Shown: in pieces, positions 44,853-53,941 of the stretch
Position numbering within the stretch: position 1 is the stretch's first letter
Layout of the letters: each line of letters begins with the position of its first letter
Assembly: GCA_038747545.1 (NCBI GenBank)
Contig: JBCDJT010000003.1
Span: 1 to 64,000, forward strand
Source of the DNA: JBCCMF01 sp038747545
GTDB taxonomy: Bacteria > Bacteroidota > Rhodothermia > Rhodothermales > JBCCMF01
Length of the DNA stretch: 64,000 nt
Direction of reading: 5' to 3'
Notes under the pieces: model-generated
The model's input: only the letters and a program-made list of their open reading frames with translations
What the model was told of the DNA's origin: nothing
Databases searched by the model: none
Program-made: the position numbers and the translations under genes

Positions 44853-45488
44853 TCAGTCATCGAGCGTACGGGCAGCGCCAAAGACGCCAAACAAGACGGT
44901 AAACTCAACAAAGGGCGCACGCAGCATGGCATCGGTGATGCCATTGAGGTTAGCGCCCTGTACAAAGCGGTAGCCTGCAGCTACCTCGGCACGCAGGTTG
45001 GGCGTGAAGTTGACCGTGACGTGAGGTGTCAGCTCTGCTACTGAGAAGGACGCCTGCACGTCAACAAACCTAAAGCTTGTAGTGCCGCGGCCGAGGAGCG
45101 TACGCACCCCGGCGTGGAAAATTCGGTCGGTACGGAGCACATAACCCAGCTCTATGCCGCCGTAGCGCAGGTTGAGTGCGCGGAGGGCATTGTCGACATT
45201 GACCTCGGGCGAGGCAAACGCTAGGCTATGGACGCCCGCCCCCAGCGTAACCGCATGCTGGGCGCCCAAACGCATCGATACGCCGCCACGTCCCCCAAAA
45301 AACAACACGGTATCATCGTCGATAGTCGAAAGACGCAGGCTGGGCCCTGCAAACCCCCCGATTGTAGGTTGTGCATGACTGGGTGAGGCGACAGCCGCGA
45401 GTAGGACACAGCCGAGCAGTACAGCGCTTAATGAGGAGGCGGGTAGCTGAGGGACAACGGATTCGGCATGCTCTTGAGGGCAACGCAT
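44853..45488 (-). CDS. Exported outer-membrane beta-barrel protein
   Basis: 211 residues from ATG 45488 (MRCPQEHAESVV). The signal is long, with hydrophobic SAVLLGCVLLAAVASPSHA. The rest alternates amphipathic strands and tight turns (GFAGPSLRLST, VLFFGGRGGVSMRLG, AVTLGAGVHSLAF, GIELGYVLRTDRIFHAGV, LRAEVAAGYRFV), ending in a strand VEFTVLFGVFGA, the pattern of a small porin-like barrel. The open frame reaches further upstream, but that part shares DNA with the ASH remnant and lacks coding character. It lies near the polysaccharide export genes; a shared role is only inferred. Confidence 0.7.
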   Translation of the reverse strand: MRCPQEHAESVVPQLPASSLSAVLLGCVLLAAVASPSHAQPTIGGFAGPSLRLSTIDDDTVLFFGGRGGVSMRLGAQHAVTLGAGVHSLAFASPEVNVDNALRALNLRYGGIELGYVLRTDRIFHAGVRTLLGRGTTSFRFVDVQASFSVAELTPHVTVNFTPNLRAEVAAGYRFVQGANLNGITDAMLRAPFVEFTVLFGVFGAARTLDD

Positions 45489-45589
45489 AGGGGTAGAGGG
45501 TTGACGAGGATGGGTGGCGGTGGAATTACCCCACTTCAGCGGACAATGGTTCGCTTGAATCGGTGATGGATTGATGATACTGCTTTTCG

Positions 45590-46050
45590 AGTGCCAGTGG
45601 AGTGGCACTTCACGCTGGGGCCGGATGTGGCGCAGCGGGAGGCAGGGCAAACGCCACCCCAGCAGAGGCTGACGGTTAGCAATCCCCGGCACCGAAGCCC
45701 TCACGCTCCGCTTCGACCTATGTAACCGGGTGGACTTCAGCCTAGTGATCGACGGCTTCGCGTAGACGCAGGACCCGCAGATGTGCTACGCGGAGCCGCC
45801 TGGTGATCCGGCTGACCTGACCCCGAGCGGCGGGCCGATCGACTTCGGCGATGTGCCTGCAGGGTACACGCGGCGGCTGGACTACCGCATCGCCAACCGA
45901 GGCGAAGAGGACCTGACGCTCAGCTACGCCTTCGAGAGCGACTGGCCGGAGGTCTACAGCTCTTGCTCAATGAGGAGCCGGTCGATTCCACGGGCGAAGC
46001 GCTGGTGCTGGCCGAGGACGACTCGGTGCGGCTGAGCGGGACAGCACGCT
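45590..46050 (+). pseudogene. Decayed gene for an ASH/choice-of-anchor D-type protein
   Basis: Pieces of one protein appear in changing frames. The first reads WHFTLGPDVAQREAG to LTVSNP (ending near 45686). A one-base shift in a CCCC run leads to GTEALTLRFDL and DFSLVIDGFA, ending at TAG 45763. It continues as MCYAEPP and IDFGDVPAGYTRRLDYRIANRGEE, then shifts again near 45960 into LLLNEEPVDSTGEALVLAEDD and VRLSGTARF. The patterns LTVSNPGTEALTL and FGDVPAGYTRRL are typical of ASH/Ig-like domains of secreted proteins in this lineage. At least two frameshifts and one stop make it a relic. The 3' end runs into the convergent HD gene. Confidence 0.7.
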
Positions 46051-46060
46051 TCCAGGCAGC

Positions 46061-47359
46061 TTACGCCACGAGTGGCAAATCGAGCTGTACAAACTTGGGG
46101 TAGCACAGGTAAGTGCGCTCCTCTTTGGCCGTGAGCGCGTCCATGCCATGCGCATCGGCGGAGACGCTGAGCTCGCGGATGGTGCCGTCGCGGTCCAGGA
46201 TGGCGATGGAGTCACGTGAGGCGGCATAGGCGGCGTGCCGCGAGGTGTCGAGGTGGAGGTAGGAGGCGGCATCGTGCCACGCCGTGTCGCGGTGGCTCAG
46301 GCCGCGCTGCACGAGCCCGTCGGCCACGACCTGTTGCCACGCCGCCAGTTGATCGGGCGTCGGTGCTTCGCCGAGGTAGGCCACGCGGAAGAAGTCGCGC
46401 TCGATGAACCGCCGCGACAAGTCGCGCAGCACCGGGTCATCGTGGTGCATCCATTGCTTGATGCTGAACAGCACATCCGAGTCGTCCAGGGTGCGGTACT
46501 GCTCCAGCACATCGTCCCGGTGGATGTCGGCGCCCGTGAGGCGGTGCTCCAGGAAGAACAGGAAGTTGCGGGCGCACCCGTCCAGGCTCGCGCCGCGCTC
46601 CTCGCCCAAGTGCCACCGTACCCGCCGGATGATGGCGCGCAGCAGATGGTCGCCCGCCAGCACGGTTTTGTGGAGGTACACCTGCCAGTACATCAGCCGC
46701 CGCGCCAGCACGAAGTTCTCGACGGCGTAGATGCCCTTGGCCTCGATCACGATCCGCGAGTTCGGCCCGCCCTCCAGCGGGTCCACCCGCATCGTCTTGA
46801 TGAGCCGCTGCACGCCGATCGCGCCCTCAGCCACGCCCGCGTAGAACGTGTCGCGGCGCAGGTAGTCCAGCCGGTCCATGTCGAGCTGGCTGGAGATGAG
46901 CTGGTGAAAGAACGGGCGCGCATACGTGCCGTCGAAGATGGCCAGCGCCATGTCGAGCGCGCCGCCAAACCGCGCGTTGAGGTCCACCAGCATGCGGCGG
47001 CTCATGTGCTCGTGGTGGAAGTCGGCAATGAGCTCGTGCTCCAGCGTGTGCGAGAACGGCCCGTGGCCCAGGTCGTGCAGCAGCGCCACCGCCTGCGCAG
47101 CCAACGCCTCCTCGCGGCTGATGGGCGTGCCCTTCTCGGCGAGGTGGTTGACGGCGTCTTGCATGAGCGCCGTTGCGCCTAGCGCGTGCCCGAACCGCGT
47201 GTGCTCGGCGCCGGGGAAGACGAGGTAGCCCACGCCTAGCTGCCGGATGCGGCGGAGGCGCTGCACCTCGGGCGTTTGGATCAGGTCAAAGATGAGCTGC
47301 CGCGGCACCGAGATGAAGCCGTGGACGGGGTCGGAAAAGATTTTGAAGCGCGGCGCCAC
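46061..47359 (-). CDS. HD domain phosphohydrolase (SAMHD1/dGTPase-like)
   Basis: 432 residues. HD-type metal ligands are visible: His in RFGHALG, HisAsp in LLHDLGHGPFSHTLEHE, and Asp in LDMDRLDYLRRDTFYAGV. These blocks match the dNTP triphosphohydrolase/SAMHD1-like group that starts with KIFSDPVHGFISV. The C-terminal third (about 290-432) is a lineage-specific extension with WMHHDDPVLRDLSRRF. Likely action is removal of phosphate or triphosphate from nucleotides; dNTP control is the usual role. It is divergent from the deacetylase gene with 34 bp between starts. Upstream of its 3' end lies the ASH relic. Confidence 0.9.
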   Translation of the reverse strand: MAPRFKIFSDPVHGFISVPRQLIFDLIQTPEVQRLRRIRQLGVGYLVFPGAEHTRFGHALGATALMQDAVNHLAEKGTPISREEALAAQAVALLHDLGHGPFSHTLEHELIADFHHEHMSRRMLVDLNARFGGALDMALAIFDGTYARPFFHQLISSQLDMDRLDYLRRDTFYAGVAEGAIGVQRLIKTMRVDPLEGGPNSRIVIEAKGIYAVENFVLARRLMYWQVYLHKTVLAGDHLLRAIIRRVRWHLGEERGASLDGCARNFLFFLEHRLTGADIHRDDVLEQYRTLDDSDVLFSIKQWMHHDDPVLRDLSRRFIERDFFRVAYLGEAPTPDQLAAWQQVVADGLVQRGLSHRDTAWHDAASYLHLDTSRHAAYAASRDSIAILDRDGTIRELSVSADAHGMDALTAKEERTYLCYPKFVQLDLPLVA

Positions 47360-47393
47360 GGCGTACCTTGTCGGTCAATCAGTTATCCCTGCG

Positions 47394-48845
47394 ATGAGCG
47401 CGCCGCAAGATACTCGAAACCCGTCCGCAAACCCATCGCTAGTGCCCGAGGGGCAGGCGCTGCGCTGCGCAACGATGGTGCCCGCGCCGTTCGAGGCCGC
47501 CGCGCGCTACGCCATCGAGATGCTGCTGCTCCCGCTGCACCTCGCACCGCACTGGGTGGAGGTGACGGATGCCGATCTCGACCTCGCCTACGTCGTCGAG
47601 CCCGAAGCTGCCATCGACGCCACAGTCGTGTTGCGCGGCCAACCTGAGACCTGGGCTTACTTCGCCAAGCACGAGCCGTACTCCGAGGCGCCGCTCGGCT
47701 GGGTAGAGCATGGAGGCGACCGCGCCCCCGTCCTCTTCGCCCAAGCCGACGGCGAGGCGCCCGACTGGGTGGCGTGCGCGTTCTTCTGGCTCGCGGGCTG
47801 GCAGGAGCACGTCATTGCCGCGCGCGATGAGCACGACCGCTTTCCGTACGCGGCCTCGTATCAGGCGCGCTGGGGCACCGTCAGGGTGCCCGTGGTGGAT
47901 GTGTACCGGGCGCTCTGGCAGACTGAGCTGGAAGCAGCGGGGTTGCCTGTGCAGCCACGCCAATGGGACGGGCGCGAGTGGGCGCTGGCCTCCACGCACG
48001 ACATCGACTACGTCCGCAAGTGGCGCCCCGGCATCGTCTACCGGGAGAGCGTTGAGTACCTGCTGCTGAATCACCGCGAGGTCTCGCTGCCCGAGCGGCT
48101 GCGCCGGTTCGGGCAGGCCATGCGTATGGCGACCACGCAGCCCGACCCGTGCCGCACCGCGCTGTTTCGGATCGCCGAGGAGGTGAAGCAGCGCGGCGGT
48201 ACCGCCACCTACTACCTCAAAGCTGCCGCACGGCACGACCGCGACGTCGGCTACCGCCTGCCGCCGCTCCGTCGCTTCCTGCAGCACCTGCTCGCCGACG
48301 GCTTCGAGGTCGGCCTGCACCCCAGCTACCTCTCGCACACCGACGCCGCCTTCGTCGAGGAAGAGAAAGCTCGGCTAGAAGCGGTGCTTGAGGCGCCCCT
48401 CACATCCATCCGGCAGCACTACCTCCGCTACGACCCCCGCCGCACCCCAGCGATGCAGGCCGCCACAGGCTTCCGCATCGACTCGACGCTGGGCTTTGCG
48501 CGCCACGAAGGCTTCCGGCACGGCACCTGCCAGCCCTTCCGCCTCTTCGATGTAGAACAGATGGCCCCGCTGGACCTGTGGGAGCTGCCGCTGTGCCTCA
48601 TGGAGGGCACGCTCTTCGTGCTGCGCGAGTTGTCGGCACCGGATGCGTGGGCGGCCACCAAGCACCTGCTCGAAACCGTGCAGCGCTACCGAGGCGTAGC
48701 CGTCATGCTGTGGCACAACGACCTGTGGGACGACCTCGACTTCCCCGAGTGGGGGCCGCACTTTCTCCGCACGCTGGACTACGCCTGCGACCAACGTGCG
48801 CGCCTTGAATGTAACGTTCAACTGTTACGGTCGTGGAAAACATAA
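47394..48845 (+). CDS. Polysaccharide deacetylase-like protein
   Basis: 483 residues from ATG 47394 (MSAPQDTRNPS); the longer frame back to 47247 overlaps the divergent HD gene. Residues 60-190 form an N-terminal domain of DUF7033 type, followed by a NodB-like region starting STHDIDYVRKW, whose two Asp would bind metal, then GFEVGLHPSY (conserved His) and IRQHYLRY. The last part carries VAVMLWHNDLWDD. These proteins often sit in cell-surface polysaccharide loci. No signal peptide is seen, so it probably acts in the cytoplasm. The substrate is unknown. Confidence 0.8.
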   Translation: MSAPQDTRNPSANPSLVPEGQALRCATMVPAPFEAAARYAIEMLLLPLHLAPHWVEVTDADLDLAYVVEPEAAIDATVVLRGQPETWAYFAKHEPYSEAPLGWVEHGGDRAPVLFAQADGEAPDWVACAFFWLAGWQEHVIAARDEHDRFPYAASYQARWGTVRVPVVDVYRALWQTELEAAGLPVQPRQWDGREWALASTHDIDYVRKWRPGIVYRESVEYLLLNHREVSLPERLRRFGQAMRMATTQPDPCRTALFRIAEEVKQRGGTATYYLKAAARHDRDVGYRLPPLRRFLQHLLADGFEVGLHPSYLSHTDAAFVEEEKARLEAVLEAPLTSIRQHYLRYDPRRTPAMQAATGFRIDSTLGFARHEGFRHGTCQPFRLFDVEQMAPLDLWELPLCLMEGTLFVLRELSAPDAWAATKHLLETVQRYRGVAVMLWHNDLWDDLDFPEWGPHFLRTLDYACDQRARLECNVQLLRSWKT

Positions 48846-48942
48846 CGCCGTATTTTTGGGGTCAGCCGAACTGCGGCTTAGACCCCACCCGACGGTCAGC
48901 CCCTCTGTAGTTTCTGGAGCGCCTCACATACCGGTCACCATT

Positions 48943-51222
48943 ATGGCGGCCTCTACTCCCGAGTCAGCTCGCGCCTTCACCGTAGATCGCGACCTCGACC
49001 TCTGCGCGCAAGAGCCCATCCACGTCCCGCAGGCCATCCAGCCCCACGGCGTCCTGCTCGCGTATGACCCCCAGCAGGGGCACATCAGCCGGGCCAGTGC
49101 CAGCTGTGCTACCCATCTGGGCATGCATGCCGATCAACTCCTCGGCCAGCCCCTCGCGGCCCTGAGCCGCCTGCGGCTAACAGACTGGATCGAGCAGGTG
49201 AGCGCCGAGCCGTTCGAGGGGGGGGCGGTGAAGCACCGCGCCCTCCATCTGGACGACCAGCTGTTCGACGTGATGGTACACTGGAGCGGGGAGGAGGTCG
49301 TGGTCGAGTTCGAGCCGATTGACGAGCCCGACGACTGGGCGCACCAGCCGCAGCTGGAGCAGATCCTGACGCGCTTAGAGGCCTGCGACACCATCCAGGC
49401 CCTGTGCGAGCAGGTGGCGCGCGAGATCCAAGCGCTCACCGGGTTTGCGCGGGCAAAGGTGTATCAGTTCGATGCCGACTGGCACGGGCAGGTGGTAGCG
49501 GAGCAGCGGCGCGAGGACATGCCGTCGTATCTGGGCCTACACTTCCCGGCCTCCGATATCCCCGAACAGGCGCGGCGCCTCTACACCGTCAACCGCGTGC
49601 GTTGCATCGGCGATGCCGCGTATCAGGCTGTGCCTGTGCAGGAGGTAGATGGCCGTGCAGCATTGGACATGAGCCACAGCGCGTTGCGCAGCGTGTCGCC
49701 GGTGCATCTCGAATACCTGCAAAACATGGGCGTAGCCGCGTCGATGTCGGTGTCGGTGCTGCAGGACGGTAAGCTCTGGGGGCTCGTGGCGTGTCACCAT
49801 CCCGAGGCGCGGCACGTGCCGTATGAGACGCGCCAGCTGTGTGCGCTCGTCGGGCAGGTGATGGGCTTGCTGCTCCACAACCGCCTGCGGCAGCGCGACC
49901 TGGCGTACCGCGGACGCATCAAAGAGCGGCAGTCGCTGCTGCTGGAGCAGATGATCCGGTCCGAGACGTTTGTGTACGGCCTCGTCGAGGGCCAGACCAC
50001 CATGCTCGACCTCTTCGAGGCGTCGGGCGGGTTCATCTACTACGACCAGTCGCTCCACCTCGTGGGCGAGACGCCTACGGAGCCGCAGGTGAAGGCGCTC
50101 TTGGCGTGGCTAGAGCAGCGCATGACGAACACCGTCTTCACCACGGACGCGCTGAGCGTGGAATACCCGGAGGGCGACATTCCACCCGGCACCGTGAGCG
50201 GACTGCTCGCCGTCTCCCTCTCGAAGCTGCAGTCCGCCTACGTAGGCTGGTTCAGGCCCGAGGTGTTGCGCACCGTGCAGTGGGCCGGCATGCCGCAGAA
50301 AGCCGTAGAGGCCAGCGGCGATGGGCGCATGCGCCTGCATCCGCGCAAGTCGTTCGCACGCTGGAAAGAGATCTTGCGCGGACGCTCCACGCCATGGCAG
50401 CCCAGCGAAGCCGATGCCGCGAAGGCGTTGCGCGCCTCCATCATCGACGTCGTGTTCGTCAAGACTGAACAGCTGCGCCGCCTGAACCATCGGCTGGAGC
50501 GCACCAACGACCAGCTGGAGCGCCGCAACCGCGACCTGCAGGACTTCGCGTTCATCGCCTCGCACGACCTCCAGGAGCCGTTGCGCAAGGTGCGCGCCTT
50601 CTCCGACTTGCTCGACGTCAACTACCGCGACGCCATGGACGGCGAGGGGGCGTTCTTCCTGGGCCGCATCCTCGACGGCGCCACGCGGATGTCTGACCTG
50701 ATCTCGGACCTCCTTTCGTACTCGCACATCGCCACGAAGGCACGCCCGTTTGCCTCGGCTGATCTAGCCGTACTGGCTGCAGAGGCGCTGGGCGAGCACG
50801 AGTTCACCGTCCAGCAGACCGGCGCCACGGTCGACATCAAGACGCTGCCCGCTGCCGAAGTCGACGCGAAGCAGATCCAGCGCGTGCTGCGCAACTTGCT
50901 GGAGAACGCGCTCAAGTTCACGCGCGAGGGCGTGACGCCGCACATCGTCATCGACGGGCACGAGGAAACGGTTGGCGATGAGGTGTGGGTGAGCGTGACG
51001 GTGCGGGACAACGGCATCGGGTTTGCACCGCGGTTCGCCGAGCGCATCTTCAAGCCGTTCGAGCGCCTGCATGCCCGCAGCGCCTACATCGGGACGGGGA
51101 TGGGCCTCGCCATCTGCCGACGCATCGTGGAGCGCCACAGCGGCACGCTCACGGTGACTTCCGAGGAGGGACAAGGCGCCGCCTTTACCATACGCCTCCC
51201 CAAGATCCACCCGGCCGAGTAG
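48943..51222 (+). CDS. bphP: Bacteriophytochrome histidine kinase
   Basis: 759 residues from ATG 48943. PAS domain with the biliverdin-binding Cys21 (DLDLCAQEPIHVPQ), then a GAF domain with the PASDIP motif (HFPASDIPEQARRLY) and SHSALRSVSPVHLEYL, and a PHY domain whose tongue reads LHPRKSFARWKE (PRxSF). Kinase part: HisKA at about 580 (ASHDLQEPLRK), HATPase with LRNLLENALKF, RDNGIGF, GTGMGLAICRRI. It senses red/far-red light through a bilin and phosphorylates a response regulator. Neither the heme oxygenase nor a partner regulator is adjacent here. Confidence 0.96.
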   Translation: MAASTPESARAFTVDRDLDLCAQEPIHVPQAIQPHGVLLAYDPQQGHISRASASCATHLGMHADQLLGQPLAALSRLRLTDWIEQVSAEPFEGGAVKHRALHLDDQLFDVMVHWSGEEVVVEFEPIDEPDDWAHQPQLEQILTRLEACDTIQALCEQVAREIQALTGFARAKVYQFDADWHGQVVAEQRREDMPSYLGLHFPASDIPEQARRLYTVNRVRCIGDAAYQAVPVQEVDGRAALDMSHSALRSVSPVHLEYLQNMGVAASMSVSVLQDGKLWGLVACHHPEARHVPYETRQLCALVGQVMGLLLHNRLRQRDLAYRGRIKERQSLLLEQMIRSETFVYGLVEGQTTMLDLFEASGGFIYYDQSLHLVGETPTEPQVKALLAWLEQRMTNTVFTTDALSVEYPEGDIPPGTVSGLLAVSLSKLQSAYVGWFRPEVLRTVQWAGMPQKAVEASGDGRMRLHPRKSFARWKEILRGRSTPWQPSEADAAKALRASIIDVVFVKTEQLRRLNHRLERTNDQLERRNRDLQDFAFIASHDLQEPLRKVRAFSDLLDVNYRDAMDGEGAFFLGRILDGATRMSDLISDLLSYSHIATKARPFASADLAVLAAEALGEHEFTVQQTGATVDIKTLPAAEVDAKQIQRVLRNLLENALKFTREGVTPHIVIDGHEETVGDEVWVSVTVRDNGIGFAPRFAERIFKPFERLHARSAYIGTGMGLAICRRIVERHSGTLTVTSEEGQGAAFTIRLPKIHPAE

Positions 51223-51236
51223 GTGCATAGCGGGGG

Positions 51237-52097
51237 TTACACTTGGTTGAACGCTTCGGCCAGTTCGTGTACCACCTGCGTGTAGAAGCCGTTGGTGTCG
51301 AAGGTGGTCTTGAAGCCGAGCGGCGTGGCCACCTGCATGACGTGGTCAGCGCCGAGGTCGCCGCGGTAGGTCCCCCACATCGCGCTGGCGCGGCTGACGA
51401 AGCCGTCGTTGATGCCCTCGCGCTGGTAGAGCATGCCGTTGAAGGGCATCAGGTAGGGGCTGATGGAGGCGGTGGTGCCCTTGCCCGTGCAGCCCGCGTA
51501 CGAGAAGTATGCTACATCGGGATGGTCCGGGACGCTGGGGTTGAACTCCGCGTTGAGGTATTCCGGGGTGAGTTCAGAGACGGCGCGTATGAAGTCGGCG
51601 TCGGTCTCGTCGAAGGTGGTGGCGCCGAGCCAGTTGGCGAGGTCGTTGGTCCAGGTGCGGAGCCGTTCGGGCTGCTGCAGGACGAAGCACGCCAGTTCGG
51701 TGCCGCGGTGGGGCGTGGAGACCGTCGTCAACGAGGCCACCTGGGCGTGCATCTCTAGGTTCGTGATGAGGTAGCGCGCATCGAGGCCACCCATGGAGTG
51801 GGCAATCAGGTGGACGTGCTTGGCGCGCGTCTGGTCGAGCACCATCTCGATGCGGTCTTTCCAGAGGGCCGCGCGGATGGGCACAGTCTGGTAGGGTGCC
51901 ACGTTGGGCGCGAACGCCGCCACGCCGTGCGCCCGCAGGTGCAGTGCGGCCTCGTTGAGCATGCCGCCGCGGCGAAAGCTCGACATCAGCCCGAAGCCGT
52001 GCATGAGCACCACGGGCGCGTCGATGTACAAGAAGTCGGGCTGGGGGAAGGGGTTAAGCGTGGCAAAACGCTTCACCACCGATTCGGCGAGGGGCAT
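51237..52097 (-). CDS. Alpha/beta hydrolase (triacylglycerol lipase/esterase-like)
   Basis: 286 residues from ATG 52097 (MPLAESVVKRF); the frame opens 12 codons earlier. Family signs are VVLMHGFGL (oxyanion loop HGFG), the nucleophile elbow AHSMGGLDARYL with Ser in the GxSxG-like AHSMGG, a likely acid residue near INDGFVSRASA, and a catalytic His in GADHVMQV. The motif set matches bacterial LipA-type or PGAP1-like lipases. No clear signal peptide is visible, so cytoplasmic or non-classical location is assumed. It converges with the phytochrome gene (14 bp apart). Confidence 0.83.
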   Translation of the reverse strand: MPLAESVVKRFATLNPFPQPDFLYIDAPVVLMHGFGLMSSFRRGGMLNEAALHLRAHGVAAFAPNVAPYQTVPIRAALWKDRIEMVLDQTRAKHVHLIAHSMGGLDARYLITNLEMHAQVASLTTVSTPHRGTELACFVLQQPERLRTWTNDLANWLGATTFDETDADFIRAVSELTPEYLNAEFNPSVPDHPDVAYFSYAGCTGKGTTASISPYLMPFNGMLYQREGINDGFVSRASAMWGTYRGDLGADHVMQVATPLGFKTTFDTNGFYTQVVHELAEAFNQV

Positions 52098-52163
52098 GGC
52101 TGTGCGCCGTGTTGAAGGTTGGACACCGGGCATACGCCGCCCGTTCAGAGAAGACCCCGGCGG

Positions 52164-53099
52164 CTAGGCCGTTTCTTCGGCCAGCTGCGCGGCGTACCAC
52201 GCCACGGTGGCCTGGAGCCCATCGCGGAGCGTGGTGCGGGGCTGCCAGCCCAGGCGTTGCTGCGCGTGTGCGTAGCTGAGGACGCTGCGGTACTGCTCGC
52301 CACGCCGTGCGGGTGCGTAGCGTGGCGGAATGGAGCCGGGGCTTACATCCGCCAGCACCGTGTGCAACTGGTTGACGCTGGTCTCGACGCCCGTTCCGAT
52401 GTTGAAAACGCCTGAGTCGGGATAGGCCAAGGCCAAGCGGTTGGCGTCCACGACATCGCCCACGTACACGTAGTCGCGCGTCTGCGTGCCGTCGCCGTAG
52501 ATGGTCGCGGGGATGCCGGTGAGGGCGTGGTGCGCAAACGTAGCGATAACCCCAGCGGCGCCCTGTGCGTTTTGGCGCGGGCCGTACACGTTGGCGTAGC
52601 GGAGGGCTACGTACGCGATGCCGTGCGTGCGCCGGTAGAAGTCGAGGTACTGCTCCGCCGTGTGCTTGGCAATGCCGTAGGGCGAGAGCGGACGGATGGG
52701 GTGGGCCTCATCCTGCGGCGTGTACTCCGGCTCACCGTAGAGTGCGCCGCCCGTCGAGGCGAAAAGCACCTTGGTCAGGCCCTGCGCGCGCCCCGCCTCC
52801 ATCATGTGCAGGAAGCCCTGGATGTTGACGTCGGCATCGGCGGCAGGGGCTTCGGCAGAGCGCCGGACGTCGATCTGTGCGGCGTGGTGGACGAGGACGC
52901 TGTAGCGCTCGCGCTGCCAGAGGGCGCGTACCTCGGCATCCCGCAGGTCCAGCTGGTGGAAGACGGCCGCGGCAGGGACATGGCTGCGCTGGCCGTGCGA
53001 GAGGTCGTCGAGCACATGCACCGTGTGACCGTCCGCCAGCAGGGCGCGGGCCACATGCGAGCCGATGAACCCGGCGCCTCCGGTGACGAGAATCTTCAC
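52164..53099 (-). CDS. NAD-dependent epimerase/dehydratase (UDP-glucose 4-epimerase-like)
   Basis: 311 residues from GTG 53099, giving MKILVTGGAGFIGSHVARALL; upstream codons to 53135 are not family-like. Extended SDR: cofactor loop GGAGFIGS, Asp following the second strand (HVLDDLSHG), the active-site Ser/Thr in FASTGGALYGE, and Tyr/Lys in SPYGIAKHTAEQYL. The blocks LRYANVYGPRQ and GDGTQTRDYVYVGDVVDA are typical of GalE-like nucleotide-sugar epimerases. It may supply UDP-sugars for the surface polysaccharide. It follows the TspO-like gene on the same strand. Confidence 0.9.
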   Translation of the reverse strand: MKILVTGGAGFIGSHVARALLADGHTVHVLDDLSHGQRSHVPAAAVFHQLDLRDAEVRALWQRERYSVLVHHAAQIDVRRSAEAPAADADVNIQGFLHMMEAGRAQGLTKVLFASTGGALYGEPEYTPQDEAHPIRPLSPYGIAKHTAEQYLDFYRRTHGIAYVALRYANVYGPRQNAQGAAGVIATFAHHALTGIPATIYGDGTQTRDYVYVGDVVDANRLALAYPDSGVFNIGTGVETSVNQLHTVLADVSPGSIPPRYAPARRGEQYRSVLSYAHAQQRLGWQPRTTLRDGLQATVAWYAAQLAEETA

Positions 53100-53171
53100 A
53101 GCGATGGGGATGTCCGCGAGAATGGCGGCGTACACGGAGCCTCGTAACGAAGGTTTCCCGACACGAAGACG

Positions 53172-53933
53172 CTAGAGGGCGGGTTGTGCCACGCGCCGCC
53201 GTTGCACAGCGAGGGCGAGTACAGCCAACAGCACCGCCCCGCCCGCCGCCGCCTCGGCAGGGACGGGCCAGAACATCGGCTCGTATTTCACCGCGAGGCC
53301 AACGAAGGCCCAGGCGAGCACCACGTTGAACAGGGCGTCGGCGTGACGGAACAGCATGAACGCGCCCACGAGCAGCGCCACGCCGCAGAGCAGCCCGGCC
53401 CACACGGTTGGCGTCAGCGGGCTGCCATCCCATCCGAGGTAGTCGAGCACCGCCGAGATGTTGGCCAGCGTAGCCACCGTCACCCAGCCCAGGTAGACGC
53501 TGAAGACCATGCTCACCGTCCACCGGTAGACGCCCTGGGCTAGGCGTGGGCGCTCGCGGAGGCGGGCGTAGATCACCAGCAGGCTGCCCAGTAGCATCAG
53601 CATGGCCAGCACCGACCACGTGAACAGCTCGTAGTGCCACAGGGTTAGCCAGCTCACGTTGGCGAGGCAACTCACCAGAAACGGCGCACGGATGGCGTCG
53701 ATACCCGCGTCGTCGCGGTGGCGCGGCAGCACTTGCACGATGGCAAAGGCGATCAGGCCGAGGTAGATGGCACCCCAGATGGCGAAGACGTAGGGGGCGG
53801 GCGTGAAGTAGGTGTCGAAGCGGCTGGCGAGCTCGCCGATGGTGTTGCCCCCCAGCGGCAGCGCATTCGAAAGGCCGTTGAACGCGATGATGCCGATCAC
53901 AGCCACGACGACGAGTAGAGCACGAACCAACAT
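53172..53933 (-). CDS. TspO/MBR-related tryptophan-rich membrane protein
   Basis: 253 residues from ATG 53933 (MLVRALLVVVAVIGII); upstream open frame has no hydrophobic character. It has seven or eight hydrophobic segments and Trp-rich loops, including PYVFAIWGAIYLGLIAF and ANVSWLTLWHYELF, similar to TspO-like sensory proteins, though larger than the usual 150-160 residues. Family members bind porphyrins and may sense light or oxidative stress. Its start is nine bases before the stop of the upstream secreted-protein gene on the same strand. Prediction at the family level only. Confidence 0.7.
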   Translation of the reverse strand: MLVRALLVVVAVIGIIAFNGLSNALPLGGNTIGELASRFDTYFTPAPYVFAIWGAIYLGLIAFAIVQVLPRHRDDAGIDAIRAPFLVSCLANVSWLTLWHYELFTWSVLAMLMLLGSLLVIYARLRERPRLAQGVYRWTVSMVFSVYLGWVTVATLANISAVLDYLGWDGSPLTPTVWAGLLCGVALLVGAFMLFRHADALFNVVLAWAFVGLAVKYEPMFWPVPAEAAAGGAVLLAVLALAVQRRRVAQPAL

Positions 53934-53941
53934 GGGCGTCG

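Noticed and set aside
44692..44973. 93-residue plus-strand open frame between wzc and the barrel gene
   Set aside because: No family character, and it overlaps the 3' end of the minus-strand barrel gene.
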